A DNA stretch of 64,000 nucleotides from an uncultured Bacteroidota bacterium (GCA_903847205.1 CAINDA010000013.1:1-64000), one strand, 5' to 3'. Numbered from the stretch's first letter, positions 50,751 through 60,420 are shown. Notes: generated by a model not told the origin, from the letters alone. Numbers and translations are program-made.

Positions 50751-53006
50751 TTAATTAAACTTATCTCGCAGCGCAGCTAACTGCGAAGCGAAGTCGTTTG
50801 CTGCAGGAACAGCTTTTCCTTTATTATTAAAAGTTGTTTTTGCTGGAATACTAACAGGCGCGCTCAACACAGCATTATCTTTCATCGACAAAGCAATACG
50901 TTTGCGCTGTATATCCACTTCAGTAACTGTTACCATTACCTGCTGCGCTACTTTCACTACTTTATTAGGATCGTCAACAAATGTATTTGAAAGCTGGCTT
51001 ACATGAACCAGCCCGTCCTGGTGAACACCAATATCTACAAAGGCTCCGAAGTTGGTTACATTGGTTACAATACCAGGCAAACGCATGCCGGTGCGGAGGT
51101 CTTTCATTTCATGAACACTGTTATCGAACTTAAATATTTCGAATGATTTACGCGGATCACGTCCGGGTTTATCAAGCTCATTTAAAATATCATTCAAGGT
51201 AGGCAGTCCGATTTTTTCTGTCACATATTTCTGAAGCACAATCTGTTTGCGCAATTCTTTTTCAGTCATCAGCTGCTGAATGGTGCAGTTTAAATCAGCA
51301 GCCATTTTTTCAACAATAACATAGCTTTCGGGATGTACTGCGCTTTTATCCAAAGGGTGTTTGCTGTTTAAAACACGTAAAAATCCTGCGGCCTGTTCGT
51401 ATGCTTTTTCACCCATGCGGGCCACTTTCATTAATTCTTTACGCGTTTTAAAAGGGCCGTTCTCATTCCGGTATTCAACAATATTTCTGGCCAGCTGGGG
51501 CCCTAAACCTGATACATACGAAAGCAGTTCTTTACTTGCAGTATTCACTTCCACACCCACTTTATTTACGCAGCTTTCCACAACTTCATCCAGTTTTTTC
51601 TTTATTTCATATTCATCCACATCATGCTGATACTGACCTACGCCGATTGATTTGGCATCAATTTTAACAAGCTCTGCCAAAGGATCGGCTAACCTGCGGC
51701 CAATGGAAACAGCCCCTCTTACTGTAATATCTTTATCAGGAAATTCTTCGCGTGCAACTGCTGATGCAGAATAAATAGATGCGCCGCTTTCATTCACCAT
51801 AATGATATTAATCTCTTTTGGCAGCTGTTCTATGCTCCGTACAAAAGTTTCTGTTTCTCTTCCGGCAGTACCGTTTCCGATGGCAATAGCTTCTAGATTA
51901 TATTTCGCACATAAAGTAAATACCTTCTGTTTTGATTCAAATATTTTATTAGTTTCATGCGGATAGATAACAGTATCTTCCAATAATTTCCCCTGCTTGT
52001 CTAATGCCACAACTTTGCATCCTGTGCGGAATCCCGGGTCGATTGCAAGTATTGCTTTCTGCCCCAAAGGCGATGCCAATAATAATTCACGGAGATTTTC
52101 GGCAAACACCTGTATTGCTTTTTCATCTGCCAGTTCTTTTGTAAACATGCGCATTTCCGATTCAATAGAAATCTGCATCATGCGGTTATAGGAGTCTTCA
52201 ACAGCTAACCGTACTTGTCCGGAAGTGCTGTGAGTGCCGGTAATAAACTGATTGTAGAGAAGGTCTAATGCTGCATCTTCAGGCGGAGCAATACTGATGG
52301 AAAGAATATCTTCGTTCTCGCCGCGGCGCATTGCAAGCATACGGTGCGATGGGCAGGACATTAAACGCTCTTCCCAATCAAAGTAATCTTTGAATTTTTC
52401 ACCGGCTTCTTCTTTACTTTTAAAAACCCTGCTCTTAATCGTTGCCTGCTCTTTAAACAGCTGGCGGATTTTTTCACGGGCTTCAACATTTTCATTTACC
52501 CATTCTGCAATAATATCACGTGCGCCCGAAAGTGCTTCATCTGTAGTTTTTACTTCTTTTTCTTCTGATAAAAAAATTGCGGCTTCGGCTTCAATATTTA
52601 ATTTCTTCTGCTCAAATAAGAGCTGTGCCAATGGTTCCAAGCCTTTTTCACGGGCAATGGAAGCACGTGTTCTGCGTTTTGGTTTATAAGGGAGATAAAT
52701 ATCCTCAAGTTTTGCAACTGTTTCAGCAGCTCTTAAAAGCTGTATCAATTCGGGAGTTAATTTCCCCTGACTTTCAATAGATTCAATAATTGCTTCCCGT
52801 CTTTTTTCGAGGGCACGCAGCCTTTCCATTTCATCACGCACTGCTGCCACCTGCACTTCATCCAAAGTACCAGTCATTTCTTTCCGGTAACGGGAAATAA
52901 AAGGAATAGTAGCGCCCTCATCCAAAAGCTGAATTGTTGCTGCCACTTGTTTTTCGGCAATGCCTAAATGGATTGCTGTTTTCTTATGGAAATATATTTC
53001 TGACAT
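50751..53006 (-). CDS. tex: Tex-family RNA-binding transcription accessory protein
   Basis: The 751-residue protein has the typical Tex plan. The N-terminal helical domain (IPFISRYRKEMTGTLDEVQV, about 34-55) is followed by the YqgF-like RNase-H fold domain (AILAIDPGFRTGCKVVALD, about 325). Next come the helix-hairpin-helix repeats (YVSGLGPQLARNIVEYRNENGPFKTRKEL, about 500-530) and a C-terminal S1 domain (GMRLPGIVTNVTNFGAFVDIGVHQDGLVH, about 645-710). Tex is a conserved nucleic-acid-binding protein linked to transcription and stress survival. Length and motifs are fully normal. Confidence 0.96.
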   Translation of the reverse strand: MSEIYFHKKTAIHLGIAEKQVAATIQLLDEGATIPFISRYRKEMTGTLDEVQVAAVRDEMERLRALEKRREAIIESIESQGKLTPELIQLLRAAETVAKLEDIYLPYKPKRRTRASIAREKGLEPLAQLLFEQKKLNIEAEAAIFLSEEKEVKTTDEALSGARDIIAEWVNENVEAREKIRQLFKEQATIKSRVFKSKEEAGEKFKDYFDWEERLMSCPSHRMLAMRRGENEDILSISIAPPEDAALDLLYNQFITGTHSTSGQVRLAVEDSYNRMMQISIESEMRMFTKELADEKAIQVFAENLRELLLASPLGQKAILAIDPGFRTGCKVVALDKQGKLLEDTVIYPHETNKIFESKQKVFTLCAKYNLEAIAIGNGTAGRETETFVRSIEQLPKEINIIMVNESGASIYSASAVAREEFPDKDITVRGAVSIGRRLADPLAELVKIDAKSIGVGQYQHDVDEYEIKKKLDEVVESCVNKVGVEVNTASKELLSYVSGLGPQLARNIVEYRNENGPFKTRKELMKVARMGEKAYEQAAGFLRVLNSKHPLDKSAVHPESYVIVEKMAADLNCTIQQLMTEKELRKQIVLQKYVTEKIGLPTLNDILNELDKPGRDPRKSFEIFKFDNSVHEMKDLRTGMRLPGIVTNVTNFGAFVDIGVHQDGLVHVSQLSNTFVDDPNKVVKVAQQVMVTVTEVDIQRKRIALSMKDNAVLSAPVSIPAKTTFNNKGKAVPAANDFASQLAALRDKFN

Positions 53007-53189
53007 AATTATTTATTGATTTAAAGCAAATATAAAAATACCCGGCTTGCTGTGTTGATAATGTTTTCAACAGTTTTGAGGCAGTTGTTGAAAAATAAAA
53101 AACAGCAGGCTGCATTATTTCAATTATAGTGCTGATGCTATAATACAAACAGGATAAATTTCCGCATGTATATTATTCGCCCCCTCGGG

Positions 53190-53245
53190 ATCGGATGTTT
53201 ATAGCATTATGATTTCTATAAACATGGTACTCCTTCGGAGTCCAA
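53190..53245. repeat. Dispersed palindrome ATGTTTATAG...CTATAAACAT
   Basis: ATGTTTATAG (53195-53204) and CTATAAACAT (53216-53225) pair perfectly, followed by ACTCCTTCGGAGT. It sits in a 342-bp gap that also has a TGGCAATAGCCAATCGAGAT stretch near 53300, related to the 5'-end repeat. No gene is seen there. Confidence 0.65.
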
Positions 53246-53348
53246 CTGAAATGAGGTCAATTTCGCGTTTTCGGCATAATCAAAAAAGTTCTCTTATGGC
53301 AATAGCCAATCGAGATGATATTCTGATTTTTAAACTCGTTCAATTATT

Positions 53349-54236
53349 TTAAGATGTTTTTTTTTCAAAAACTTTATTGAAAGCCAGTTCCGCCACAGAA
53401 TCAACAAATGTTTTTTTAGCGGAAGCATGATGATCGAAATATAAATCGGGTTCAATCAGCTCCATTTCCATGAGCAGGAAGCGGTCATTTTTGATTACGC
53501 CGTCAATCCTTGCATAGAGTAGTTCTTCTTCTTTAACATGGGAAATAATATTCTCTGCAGTTTCAATGATTGAACTGTCAGGAGAAAATGCCTGGTATTT
53601 TCCGCCGTACTGCCACTGCACTCTGAAATCACCTTTCTGTGGAACTTTTAAAACTGAGTGTGAAAACTTTCTGTTGAAAAAAATCAATGACAGCTCGCCG
53701 AATGTATTGATTTCAGGCATAAAGGGCTGCAATAATAAATCTGTATTTTCTGCAATGGATTTAAACTCTGTTTCAACAGCCTTGAATTCTTCGGCTTTGA
53801 AAAGCCTTGTCATGTAAGAACCTGCAGAAACAGCGGGTTTTAAAACTGCCTGTTCCCAATTATTGGTTTGCACAATAGATAAATCCAATCGATTGGTTTT
53901 ATCAATAAAAACTGTCGGGATAATTTCAATGCCTTTTTCCTGAAGTTCTTTCAGATAAAATTTATGAGAATTTTTTCGGACAACAGAAACAGGATTAAAT
54001 AATTTGATGCCGTTTGTTTCTAAATAATTTAACCATGCTGTAAATGCCGCTTGATGTTGGAAATAATCCCAGGTGGTGCGTATCACAACAAAATCGAACT
54101 GAAGCCAGTTAACTGAGGGATCATTCCAAATTACTGGAACGGCTTCAATGTTTCGCTCGGCAAACAAAGGAATTAAAGCTTTGTCGCTTTCATAAAGATC
54201 AGGTAATTTTTCGCAGGTGGCAATTCCTATTTTCAT
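53349..54236 (-). CDS. ATP-grasp domain-containing protein
   Basis: The protein has about 295 residues, with MKIGIATCEKLPDLYESDKA at the start and a central region with RTTWDYF, KLFNPVSVVRKNSHKFYLKELQEKGIEIIPTVFI (lid/ATP-binding strands). The C-terminal metal/ATP residues are in LLYARIDGVIKNDRFLLMEMELIEPDLYF, typical of the ATP-grasp/RimK-like group. Substrate is unknown. I take the ATG at 54236 because relatives start there. The earlier ATG at 54272 overlaps the upstream stop as ATGA and would add 12 residues, so translational coupling is possible. Confidence 0.8.
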   Translation of the reverse strand: MKIGIATCEKLPDLYESDKALIPLFAERNIEAVPVIWNDPSVNWLQFDFVVIRTTWDYFQHQAAFTAWLNYLETNGIKLFNPVSVVRKNSHKFYLKELQEKGIEIIPTVFIDKTNRLDLSIVQTNNWEQAVLKPAVSAGSYMTRLFKAEEFKAVETEFKSIAENTDLLLQPFMPEINTFGELSLIFFNRKFSHSVLKVPQKGDFRVQWQYGGKYQAFSPDSSIIETAENIISHVKEEELLYARIDGVIKNDRFLLMEMELIEPDLYFDHHASAKKTFVDSVAELAFNKVFEKKTS

Positions 54237-54268
54237 AATATTTTTTATAAATTGATTTAAAAAGTATT

Positions 54269-55618
54269 TCATCGGTTAATCATAAACTTCTGTTTTATCG
54301 AGGCATCGGATGCAATAATATAATAAATACCGTTAGAAAAACGGCTTACATCAATTCGGCTGCCCGAAGACTTCTGATGAGCAGCAACCTGCCCAAGGGA
54401 ATTGATAATATTCCATTCTTTGCTTTTTTCGCATTTAATAATGATATAATCAGAGGCCGGACTTGGATATACTGAAACTTCAGCATCAGCGGCATACGTG
54501 GTTATTCCAGTAGTAGTCGGAAACTGATATTCTGAAGTGCCGATGCCCCAGTGATTGGGATCTACATGAATACCTAAAGAATCTACTGTTACATTATAAG
54601 TGGTATCTGTGCCAGTGATATTGCCTATCTGGTTTCCGGCATACCATATCCTCAGTCTGTTGTTATCATCCATAAGGGGAGTGATTGACCTGATTTCAGA
54701 AAGGTAATTGCCGTTGGTCCAGCTGAAATCAGCCATAGTATAAATAGGAGTGCTGCTGTGATACCAGGTACTTAGGTTCCCAAACGTTTTAAATTGATGA
54801 AGAGCAGTTTGAGTCCATTTGCCATTGATCATTTTGGCAACATCGGTAAAAAGATAAATGCTGTCGTTAATTGCAAGTGCAGAAGGAGTGGATAAGCCAA
54901 ACCAGCCGTCGGATAAAGGATATACATCCTGCGGGAGTTTAACTGCTTCTAAAGCCGTTCCGAAATGTGTTCCGTCATATGAACGGATTAAGCCGATGCT
55001 TTGAACCTGACTTCCATTTTCTGTACCCCCGCCTGAGAAAAACAAATATACACTGTCGTGATAAACCAATGCGCCGGGTTCGCCGACTATGCTGCCCATC
55101 CACGTCGCACCTCCGCCGGGTGCTAAAATAGGGGCTGTATCCATCTGCCAGTTAATTCCATCGGATGAAACTGCATGGCCGATTGTGAAAGAATAAGCAT
55201 CCTGGGGTGAACCAGGATAAGCAATGATATACATGTGGTACTGACCTTGAAAAAATACTACCGAAGGGGTTTCGGCGCCGCCGGCATAATATGTTCCTGT
55301 AAGGGGAACAAGCACGGGTGTTGCAGGGGAGAGGCTCCAGGCATAGCCGTCGGATGAGATCATACGGTAAATTTTTACTTTATCGGTTCCGGTTATTCCC
55401 TTGGCGGCAGATATATACATAATATATTGTCCGTTTATTTTAAGTACGCAGGGATCGTTCCAGGCAGCATCGGCAAAACCATCGCCGTATTTGATAATAG
55501 GGGAGGCGGAGTAGGACTGAAAGGAAGGAAAAAAAGCAGGGTTCGGCGTTTGCGAGTATCCCGTAAAGTTTAATGAAACTAATATTGAGAAGGTAATTAT
55601 AAATGAAGCGGCTTTCAT
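54269..55618 (-). CDS. Secreted five-bladed-propeller glycoside-hydrolase-like protein with T9SS type A sorting domain
   Basis: The 449-residue protein has a signal peptide (FIITFSILVSLNFTGYSQ). A domain at about 35-350 has repeated blade motifs resembling GH43/GH68-like proteins (GFADAAWNDPCVLKINGQYIMYIS, ETPSVVFFQGQYHMYIIAY, GEPGALVYHDSVYLFFSGG). A C-terminal T9SS type A sorting domain (about 378-449, VYPSPASDYIIIKCEKSK...RIDVSRFSNGIYYIIASD...KFMINR) ends it. It should be secreted through type IX secretion. The first gene of a two-gene unit with the ATP-grasp gene; enzymatic activity is not assured because catalytic acids were not identified. Confidence 0.85.
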   Translation of the reverse strand: MKAASFIITFSILVSLNFTGYSQTPNPAFFPSFQSYSASPIIKYGDGFADAAWNDPCVLKINGQYIMYISAAKGITGTDKVKIYRMISSDGYAWSLSPATPVLVPLTGTYYAGGAETPSVVFFQGQYHMYIIAYPGSPQDAYSFTIGHAVSSDGINWQMDTAPILAPGGGATWMGSIVGEPGALVYHDSVYLFFSGGGTENGSQVQSIGLIRSYDGTHFGTALEAVKLPQDVYPLSDGWFGLSTPSALAINDSIYLFTDVAKMINGKWTQTALHQFKTFGNLSTWYHSSTPIYTMADFSWTNGNYLSEIRSITPLMDDNNRLRIWYAGNQIGNITGTDTTYNVTVDSLGIHVDPNHWGIGTSEYQFPTTTGITTYAADAEVSVYPSPASDYIIIKCEKSKEWNIINSLGQVAAHQKSSGSRIDVSRFSNGIYYIIASDASIKQKFMINR

Positions 55619-55845
55619 AATTTTTAGTTTTATTGGTTTATATCCTTATGTCGTTTGATATACTATTTACCCTGCCCAAATTTGCATTTTTTTAAATTTC
55701 ATTAATTGAAAATCTTATGTATCAATTTAATTATTGTAACGAATATACAAATATTATTTATCAATCTTTTCTTTAAAAAAAATATTACTCAAGCAGGTGT
55801 GCTGTTCCAGCTGTTTTTAATTTATTTTTAATTTATTTTAAATTT

Positions 55846-55861
55846 TTGGCATAAGAATTGG
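55846..55861 (+). promoter_or_regulatory. Candidate sigma-54 promoter
   Basis: TTGGCATAAGAATTGG has the -24 TTGGCA element perfectly and TTGG in place of TTGC at -12, with correct spacing (12 bp between the GG and the final G). A transcript would begin near 55873, after the ATG at 55865 and before the ATG at 55898, which supports the latter as start. Confidence 0.55.
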
Positions 55862-55897
55862 ATTATGCCAAGTACAAACCAAAAAAACAACAAACCC

Positions 55898-56095
55898 ATG
55901 AAAAAATTAAATTTATTTGCAGCAGCTGCTCTAGTAGGAGCGTTTTTGTTAACAGGAACTTTATCAGCACAAGACGGTGCTAAAAAAGAAGTGAAACAAG
56001 ATAAAAAAGAAGTGAAAGCCGACAAAAAAGAAGTGAAGGCTGAAAAAAAAGAAGTAAAAGGTGCAAAAAAAGAAGCAAAAGCTGAAAAGAAATAG
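55898..56095 (+). CDS. Small secreted Lys/Glu-repeat protein
   Basis: The 65-residue protein has a signal peptide (KKLNLFAAAALVGAFLLTGTLSAQ). The mature part consists entirely of KKEVKA-type repeats (KKEVKQDKKEVKADKKEVKA...), predicted as a highly charged helix. I see no enzyme motif. Similar low-complexity secreted proteins occur in this phylum without known function. An upstream ATG at 55865 is less likely for the reason given with the promoter. A terminator follows. Confidence 0.65.
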   Translation: MKKLNLFAAAALVGAFLLTGTLSAQDGAKKEVKQDKKEVKADKKEVKAEKKEVKGAKKEAKAEKK

Positions 56096-56113
56096 TTTTT
56101 CTTTCTTCGGAAC

Positions 56114-56143
56114 AAAAAAGCCCCTGGTTTCAGGGGCTTTTTT
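56114..56143. terminator. Bidirectional terminator
   Basis: AAAAAAGCCCCT / AGGGGCTTTTTT with a 6-nt loop lies between the convergent Lys/Glu-repeat gene and the phosphatase gene. Confidence 0.94.
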
Positions 56144-56161
56144 ATTGCCGTTTTTTGGGGT

Positions 56162-58165
56162 TTATATCCTTACGCCGATAACCAAAATATCATCGAGCTG
56201 CTGTTTGTTTCCGCGCCATTTATCAAAATAAGAATCTAAATAGGCTTCCTGTTCTTTTAATGTTTTACTTTGAATGCTTACCAGCATTTCTTTGAATTTT
56301 TTTGTCATCAGTTTTTTTCCTTTTTCGCCGCCATCCTGATCGGCATAGCCGTCGGAGAAAATAAAAAAGGTATCACCTTCAAACAGCTTTAGTGTATGCG
56401 TATCAAAATGCTGGCTGGCTTCAGTAAGTCCGCCTATTGCGGTTTTAACGGCTTTTATTTCTTCTACTTCAGTACTGTTTTTTCGGATAATCCAAAGCGG
56501 GCGGTTGGCACCAGCGTAGTTTAATATATTGCTTGTTAAGTCGATAGAACAAAGGGCAATATCCATCCCGTCGCGGGTAGATTCAACACTTTCCGACTGA
56601 CGGAGCGCTGTTTTAATGCCGATGTTTAACTGAGAAAGTATTTCACTCGGATTGTTTTCATTACGCACCGCATCATTTAATTTTTCTGAACCTATAATAC
56701 TCATAAATGCTCCCGGCACGCCATGCCCTGTGCAGTCGGCAGCAGCAATAAAAACAGTCTGCTCTTTTTTGGCGAACCAGTAAAAATCGCCGCTCACAAT
56801 ATCTTTGGGTTTATATAAAACAAAACTTTGGTGCAATGCCGCCCAGATATCCCTTCTGTGAGGCAGTGTTGCCCGCTGAATACGCAGTGCATAGCGTATG
56901 CTGTCGGTTATCGACTTGGTTTTTTCTTCGATGATTAAATAAGCGAATTCAATTTTTTTATTTTTAAGATCGAGCTCCCGGTTTGTTTTTTGTTTCTCGC
57001 GGTAACTCCTGAAAATAAAAACACCAAGTGCTATAACCAGTCCTAATCCTGCTAAAAAAGAGTTTCTTAGGATAATTTGTTTATCAACAATTGCTTTCTG
57101 CTTATCAATCTCTGCATCTTTTATGGAAAGATGCTGCTTTTCCCGCTCATTAGAAAGCGTGAATTTTAAATTAATAAGGTTAACATTATTTACTCTTGCC
57201 TTTACTGAATCATTACAAGCCAGATTGAGCTGGAAAAATTCAGCGGCTTTTTTATAATCGCCGAGTGCGGTATAGGTTGATGCCAGTCCCTGAGCGACTT
57301 CTCCTAAAATTGAGTAATTAGTATTTTTATCGGAGTGTACTATTTTATAAGCTCTCAGCTGGTATTCTAGGGCTTTTTTAAAATCCTTTTTCTTGAAATA
57401 TTCCTGCGCCATAAGATTCGACAGGTAAATTATATTATCTAAACTGCCTGCTTTTTCAGCTATAAGCAGACCTTTCTCTCTTAATTCGGCGGCTTCTTTT
57501 CTTTTCCCAAGCAATTCATATACCCTTGAAGTTTCATTGAGTGAAGAAGCTATTTCTCCCGGCCGGCCTATCTTTTCTCTAATTTCTAAGCTTTTAAGAT
57601 AATACTCAAGGGCATTGTGCTTTCTGCCGTTCTTGTTCTTTTCCCCAATCCCGGAGGTGCCTTCATAAACATTACCTATGGCGCTGTATAAATATGATTC
57701 TGAAAGTTCATCATGCAGCTCAGAAAATATTCTTAAACTTTTTGCATAATATTCAGTTGCAATATTGGGGTCATTCGGCCTGTAAATAAATCCGATAAAT
57801 TTATAGATCTCGGCAAGCAGTCTTTTATTGCCTGAGCTTTCTGCCAGCTTCATTGCCTTGATAAAATAGTCGAGTGAAATATCGTATTTCCCTTCAGCAT
57901 AGTTAATGATAGCGATACATTCCAATGATAATGCTTTCCCTTTTGTGTAATTTAATTTCTCCGATAATTTTAATCCTTCCTGCGCATAAACTAACGAATC
58001 TGTGTAGAAACAAAGATTGCGGTAAAGTATTACTTTATTAGTATCTTCTTTGGCATAACGCAATACATTTTCTAAAGAGTCAATTGTTTTCTGCTGAGCA
58101 GATAAATCAATACTGGCAGTAGAAAGCATTAAAAGAAAAGTGAAATATGGAAAAGCTTTTTTCAA
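56162..58165 (-). CDS. Tetratricopeptide-repeat SpoIIE-family protein phosphatase
   Basis: The 667-residue protein has a signal peptide (FPYFTFLLMLSTASIDLSA), several TPRs from about 30 to 330 (KALSLECIAIINYAEGKYDISLDYFIKAMK, YKKAAEFFQLN), one membrane segment (about 365-385, NSFLAGLGLVIALGVFIF) and a coiled-coil linker (EKQKTNRELDLKNKKIEFAY). A C-terminal PP2C-like SpoIIE domain (about 440-667) has FVLYKPKDIVSGDFYWF, AAADCTGHGVPGAFMSIIG and IFSDGYADQDGGEKG. The domain should dephosphorylate Ser/Thr residues, as in RsbU-type regulators, in response to a signal sensed by the periplasmic TPRs. No partner anti-sigma factor gene is near. Confidence 0.92.
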   Translation of the reverse strand: MKKAFPYFTFLLMLSTASIDLSAQQKTIDSLENVLRYAKEDTNKVILYRNLCFYTDSLVYAQEGLKLSEKLNYTKGKALSLECIAIINYAEGKYDISLDYFIKAMKLAESSGNKRLLAEIYKFIGFIYRPNDPNIATEYYAKSLRIFSELHDELSESYLYSAIGNVYEGTSGIGEKNKNGRKHNALEYYLKSLEIREKIGRPGEIASSLNETSRVYELLGKRKEAAELREKGLLIAEKAGSLDNIIYLSNLMAQEYFKKKDFKKALEYQLRAYKIVHSDKNTNYSILGEVAQGLASTYTALGDYKKAAEFFQLNLACNDSVKARVNNVNLINLKFTLSNEREKQHLSIKDAEIDKQKAIVDKQIILRNSFLAGLGLVIALGVFIFRSYREKQKTNRELDLKNKKIEFAYLIIEEKTKSITDSIRYALRIQRATLPHRRDIWAALHQSFVLYKPKDIVSGDFYWFAKKEQTVFIAAADCTGHGVPGAFMSIIGSEKLNDAVRNENNPSEILSQLNIGIKTALRQSESVESTRDGMDIALCSIDLTSNILNYAGANRPLWIIRKNSTEVEEIKAVKTAIGGLTEASQHFDTHTLKLFEGDTFFIFSDGYADQDGGEKGKKLMTKKFKEMLVSIQSKTLKEQEAYLDSYFDKWRGNKQQLDDILVIGVRI

Positions 58166-58261
58166 AGTTTAGTTTTTAAATTAATAATCGTTTCCTGTTT
58201 TAATTATTAAGGAGAGCCTTGCCTGTGTTTCTCCTGAATAATAATTTAATTACCCGCTCCC

Positions 58262-59512
58262 TTATTTTTCATTTGGATTATTAACAGCACCCATAAATAA
58301 TACTGCACCGGAAGTATTGTGTTTTATTGCAAATATAAAAGGGCGGTCGGCATTAAATTGTTTCGGTTCAATTCTGTTGGGCATCCCTCCGGCTTCCATC
58401 CCAACAGCAGTTGCAGCTGCAGCTTCAGTTCCTGCTTCATCCACATCAACAAAAGTCTGGTGAATTACCTGGCTTATCTGAAGCTCTTTACTTCCGGTCA
58501 TTCCTGAAAAATCTGCTTTATCAGTGAATGGCAGAGGCATACCCATTTTACTCAAATCATCTTTCATTAAATATTTTGCTTCAATTTTAAACTTTGGAAA
58601 TGACACCTGCAAAAGTTCGAAGTCAATTTTAGAACTTAAAAAAGTCTCCAGATTTTTAGTACTGATATTTTGTAATGTGTGTCCTTTTTTTGGAAGTATT
58701 ACAATCATAGAAAGCTCATTGTTTTTATAAGGCATTTCTAAAACCTGCGCATCCTCAGTTTCCAAATAAGAAAAAGAGCGCTGTATATGCATCATCTGTG
58801 CTTTAACAATATGCCCCTCTGAAGCCGTAAAGTCGGCCTCTTTTGTGAGAAATTTCTCAAATTGTTTCGCCCACTCTCCTTTAAAATAAATAGTATTAGT
58901 TAAAATTAAACGGGTATATTTTGTAATATTATTTTCTGAAAGCAGTTCTTTTATTTTATTATTTGTGTTATCGGCAGCCCAGGAATTTATTTTTTTTCTT
59001 GCAGCATCAGGCTGATTAATAAAATCGAGATTTTCGGCGTTTGCTTTATATCTTTTTTTATTAATTTCTATAAACTCCGGCAAAAATGAATAATCCTTTT
59101 GTACCCATAGAGCATTTGCCGCTGTAAGCTTAAAGTTTGTACTGCCCGAATTTAAGGATGTCATTAAATTTTCAAAACCTGTCTGACGAAGGTTTGCATT
59201 TTCTGGAAGATGCATCACCTTTTGCATTTCTAAAGCCGTTTGTCCTTTTGCTCCTTCACTGGTCATTGACAATGCAGCATAAATACTGAATGGCGAAAAG
59301 AAAATATTTTTATCTTTCTCAAGCTCTGAATGTATGTAGTTTTGAAAAAGGTCATTGGCAAATTGATTATTGCCGGCAGTGGCTGGATTATCCTGAATTA
59401 ATGGTGCTTCATTTTTCATAACTTTTGTTTTTATCTGTGTCTGCGAAAAGGTTTGTTCACATTGAGTAAATGCATATAGTGCAAGAATTGAAAGTGCAAT
59501 TATTTTTTTCAT
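58262..59512 (-). CDS. Serpin family protein, secreted
   Basis: The 416-residue protein has a signal peptide (IIALSILALYAFTQCEQTFSQ) and the full serpin fold from about residue 48. NIFFSPFSIYAALSMTSEGAKGQTALEM (helix B region), LTNTIYFKGEWAKQF, FSYLETEDAQVLEMPYKNNELSM, KMGMPLPFTDKADFSGM and the C-terminal ADRPFIFAIKHNTSGAVLFMGAV are present. The reactive-centre hinge is VDVDEAGTEAAAATAVGMEAG (about 362-382), with the small-residue run needed for inhibitory serpins. It should inhibit a serine or cysteine protease; P1 cannot be fixed. Bacterial serpins are scattered in distribution. Confidence 0.94.
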   Translation of the reverse strand: MKKIIALSILALYAFTQCEQTFSQTQIKTKVMKNEAPLIQDNPATAGNNQFANDLFQNYIHSELEKDKNIFFSPFSIYAALSMTSEGAKGQTALEMQKVMHLPENANLRQTGFENLMTSLNSGSTNFKLTAANALWVQKDYSFLPEFIEINKKRYKANAENLDFINQPDAARKKINSWAADNTNNKIKELLSENNITKYTRLILTNTIYFKGEWAKQFEKFLTKEADFTASEGHIVKAQMMHIQRSFSYLETEDAQVLEMPYKNNELSMIVILPKKGHTLQNISTKNLETFLSSKIDFELLQVSFPKFKIEAKYLMKDDLSKMGMPLPFTDKADFSGMTGSKELQISQVIHQTFVDVDEAGTEAAAATAVGMEAGGMPNRIEPKQFNADRPFIFAIKHNTSGAVLFMGAVNNPNEK

Positions 59513-59563
59513 TTTTTTAGAGTGGGAAATAAAATTTTCAGAACATTTAAAAACTTAAATCAA

Positions 59564-60208
59564 TTATTTAAATTCTTCAATATGCAGTTCCTTATTACAG
59601 AAAGGATATTCATATTCCTGCTGATTTGAGCAGACAATAATCAGCCGGTTTTTAGAGTATGAGGCGATTAAATTCTGGTACCACTCAATTGCTTTTTTAT
59701 CAAGGTTAGATGAGGGTTCATCAAGCAATAGGAGAGGAGTGTCGGACAAAACAGCCAATGCAAGGCGCACACGCTGTTTCATGCCGGATGAATAATATTT
59801 TAATTGTTTATTCTGTGCTTTTTCGAGCTGCGTAAGTTCAATTATTTTTTTTGTATCCAGCCCATCAAAAAAAGGTTTAAACTGAGCCTGAAATTCAATA
59901 GATTCAAGAAGTGTGAACTCTTCGAATAACTCAAGGTAAGGAGAAGCAAAACTCAGGTGTTTGTATATCTCCTCATTTTCAATTGCAGGCGTTTGTTCAT
60001 TATGACCGCTTGAACTTTGAACTAAATACTTGATTTCTCCTTCCGAGGGAATTAAATTGCCCGCAATAACCTGCAGCAGGGTTGATTTCCCAGAACCGTT
60101 AGAACCTAAAATAACGTAATTGTCGGCATTAGTAAAAGTATAATTCACCTTTCGGAAAATCCAATCGTAGTTATAGCTTTTGCCGATGTTGGTAAGGGTT
60201 ATATTCAT
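59564..60208 (-). CDS. ABC transporter ATP-binding protein
   Basis: The 214-residue ATPase has Walker A LGSNGSGKSTLLQVIAG (about 34-50), signature YYSSGMKQRVRLALAVLSD (about 138-156), Walker B PLLLLDEPSSNLDKKAI (about 158) and the switch-like IVCSNQQEY. The H-loop His of the usual consensus is replaced by Asn (CSNQ). No permease gene is adjacent, so the transported substrate is unknown. The size is like CcmA/NodI-type single ATPases. Confidence 0.85.
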   Translation of the reverse strand: MNITLTNIGKSYNYDWIFRKVNYTFTNADNYVILGSNGSGKSTLLQVIAGNLIPSEGEIKYLVQSSSGHNEQTPAIENEEIYKHLSFASPYLELFEEFTLLESIEFQAQFKPFFDGLDTKKIIELTQLEKAQNKQLKYYSSGMKQRVRLALAVLSDTPLLLLDEPSSNLDKKAIEWYQNLIASYSKNRLIIVCSNQQEYEYPFCNKELHIEEFK

Positions 60209-60249
60209 ATAAACAAAAAAACACTTTTGAGATAAGCTTCAAAAATATG

Positions 60250-60402
60250 GAACGCAGATGACGCTGAGTGTTATGATTAAAAAAGATTTTTATTTTGCCT
60301 TGTTTATGATAAAAACAGAATGCAGATGATGCGGTTTGCTTAGGATTAAAGATGTTTTTTTATCATTGTTTATCTTAAAAAATCTGCGGCATCTGCGTTC
60401 TA
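60250..60402. repeat. Dispersed GAACGCAGATG palindrome
   Basis: GAACGCAGATGACGC (60250-60264) and TCTGCGGCATCTGCGTTC (60383-60400) are inverted repeats, with a third CAGATGATGCGG inside. Such CGCAGAT repeats are widespread in bacterial intergenic DNA. Confidence 0.8.
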
Positions 60403-60420
60403 TTGTTTTCAAACTTTAAA

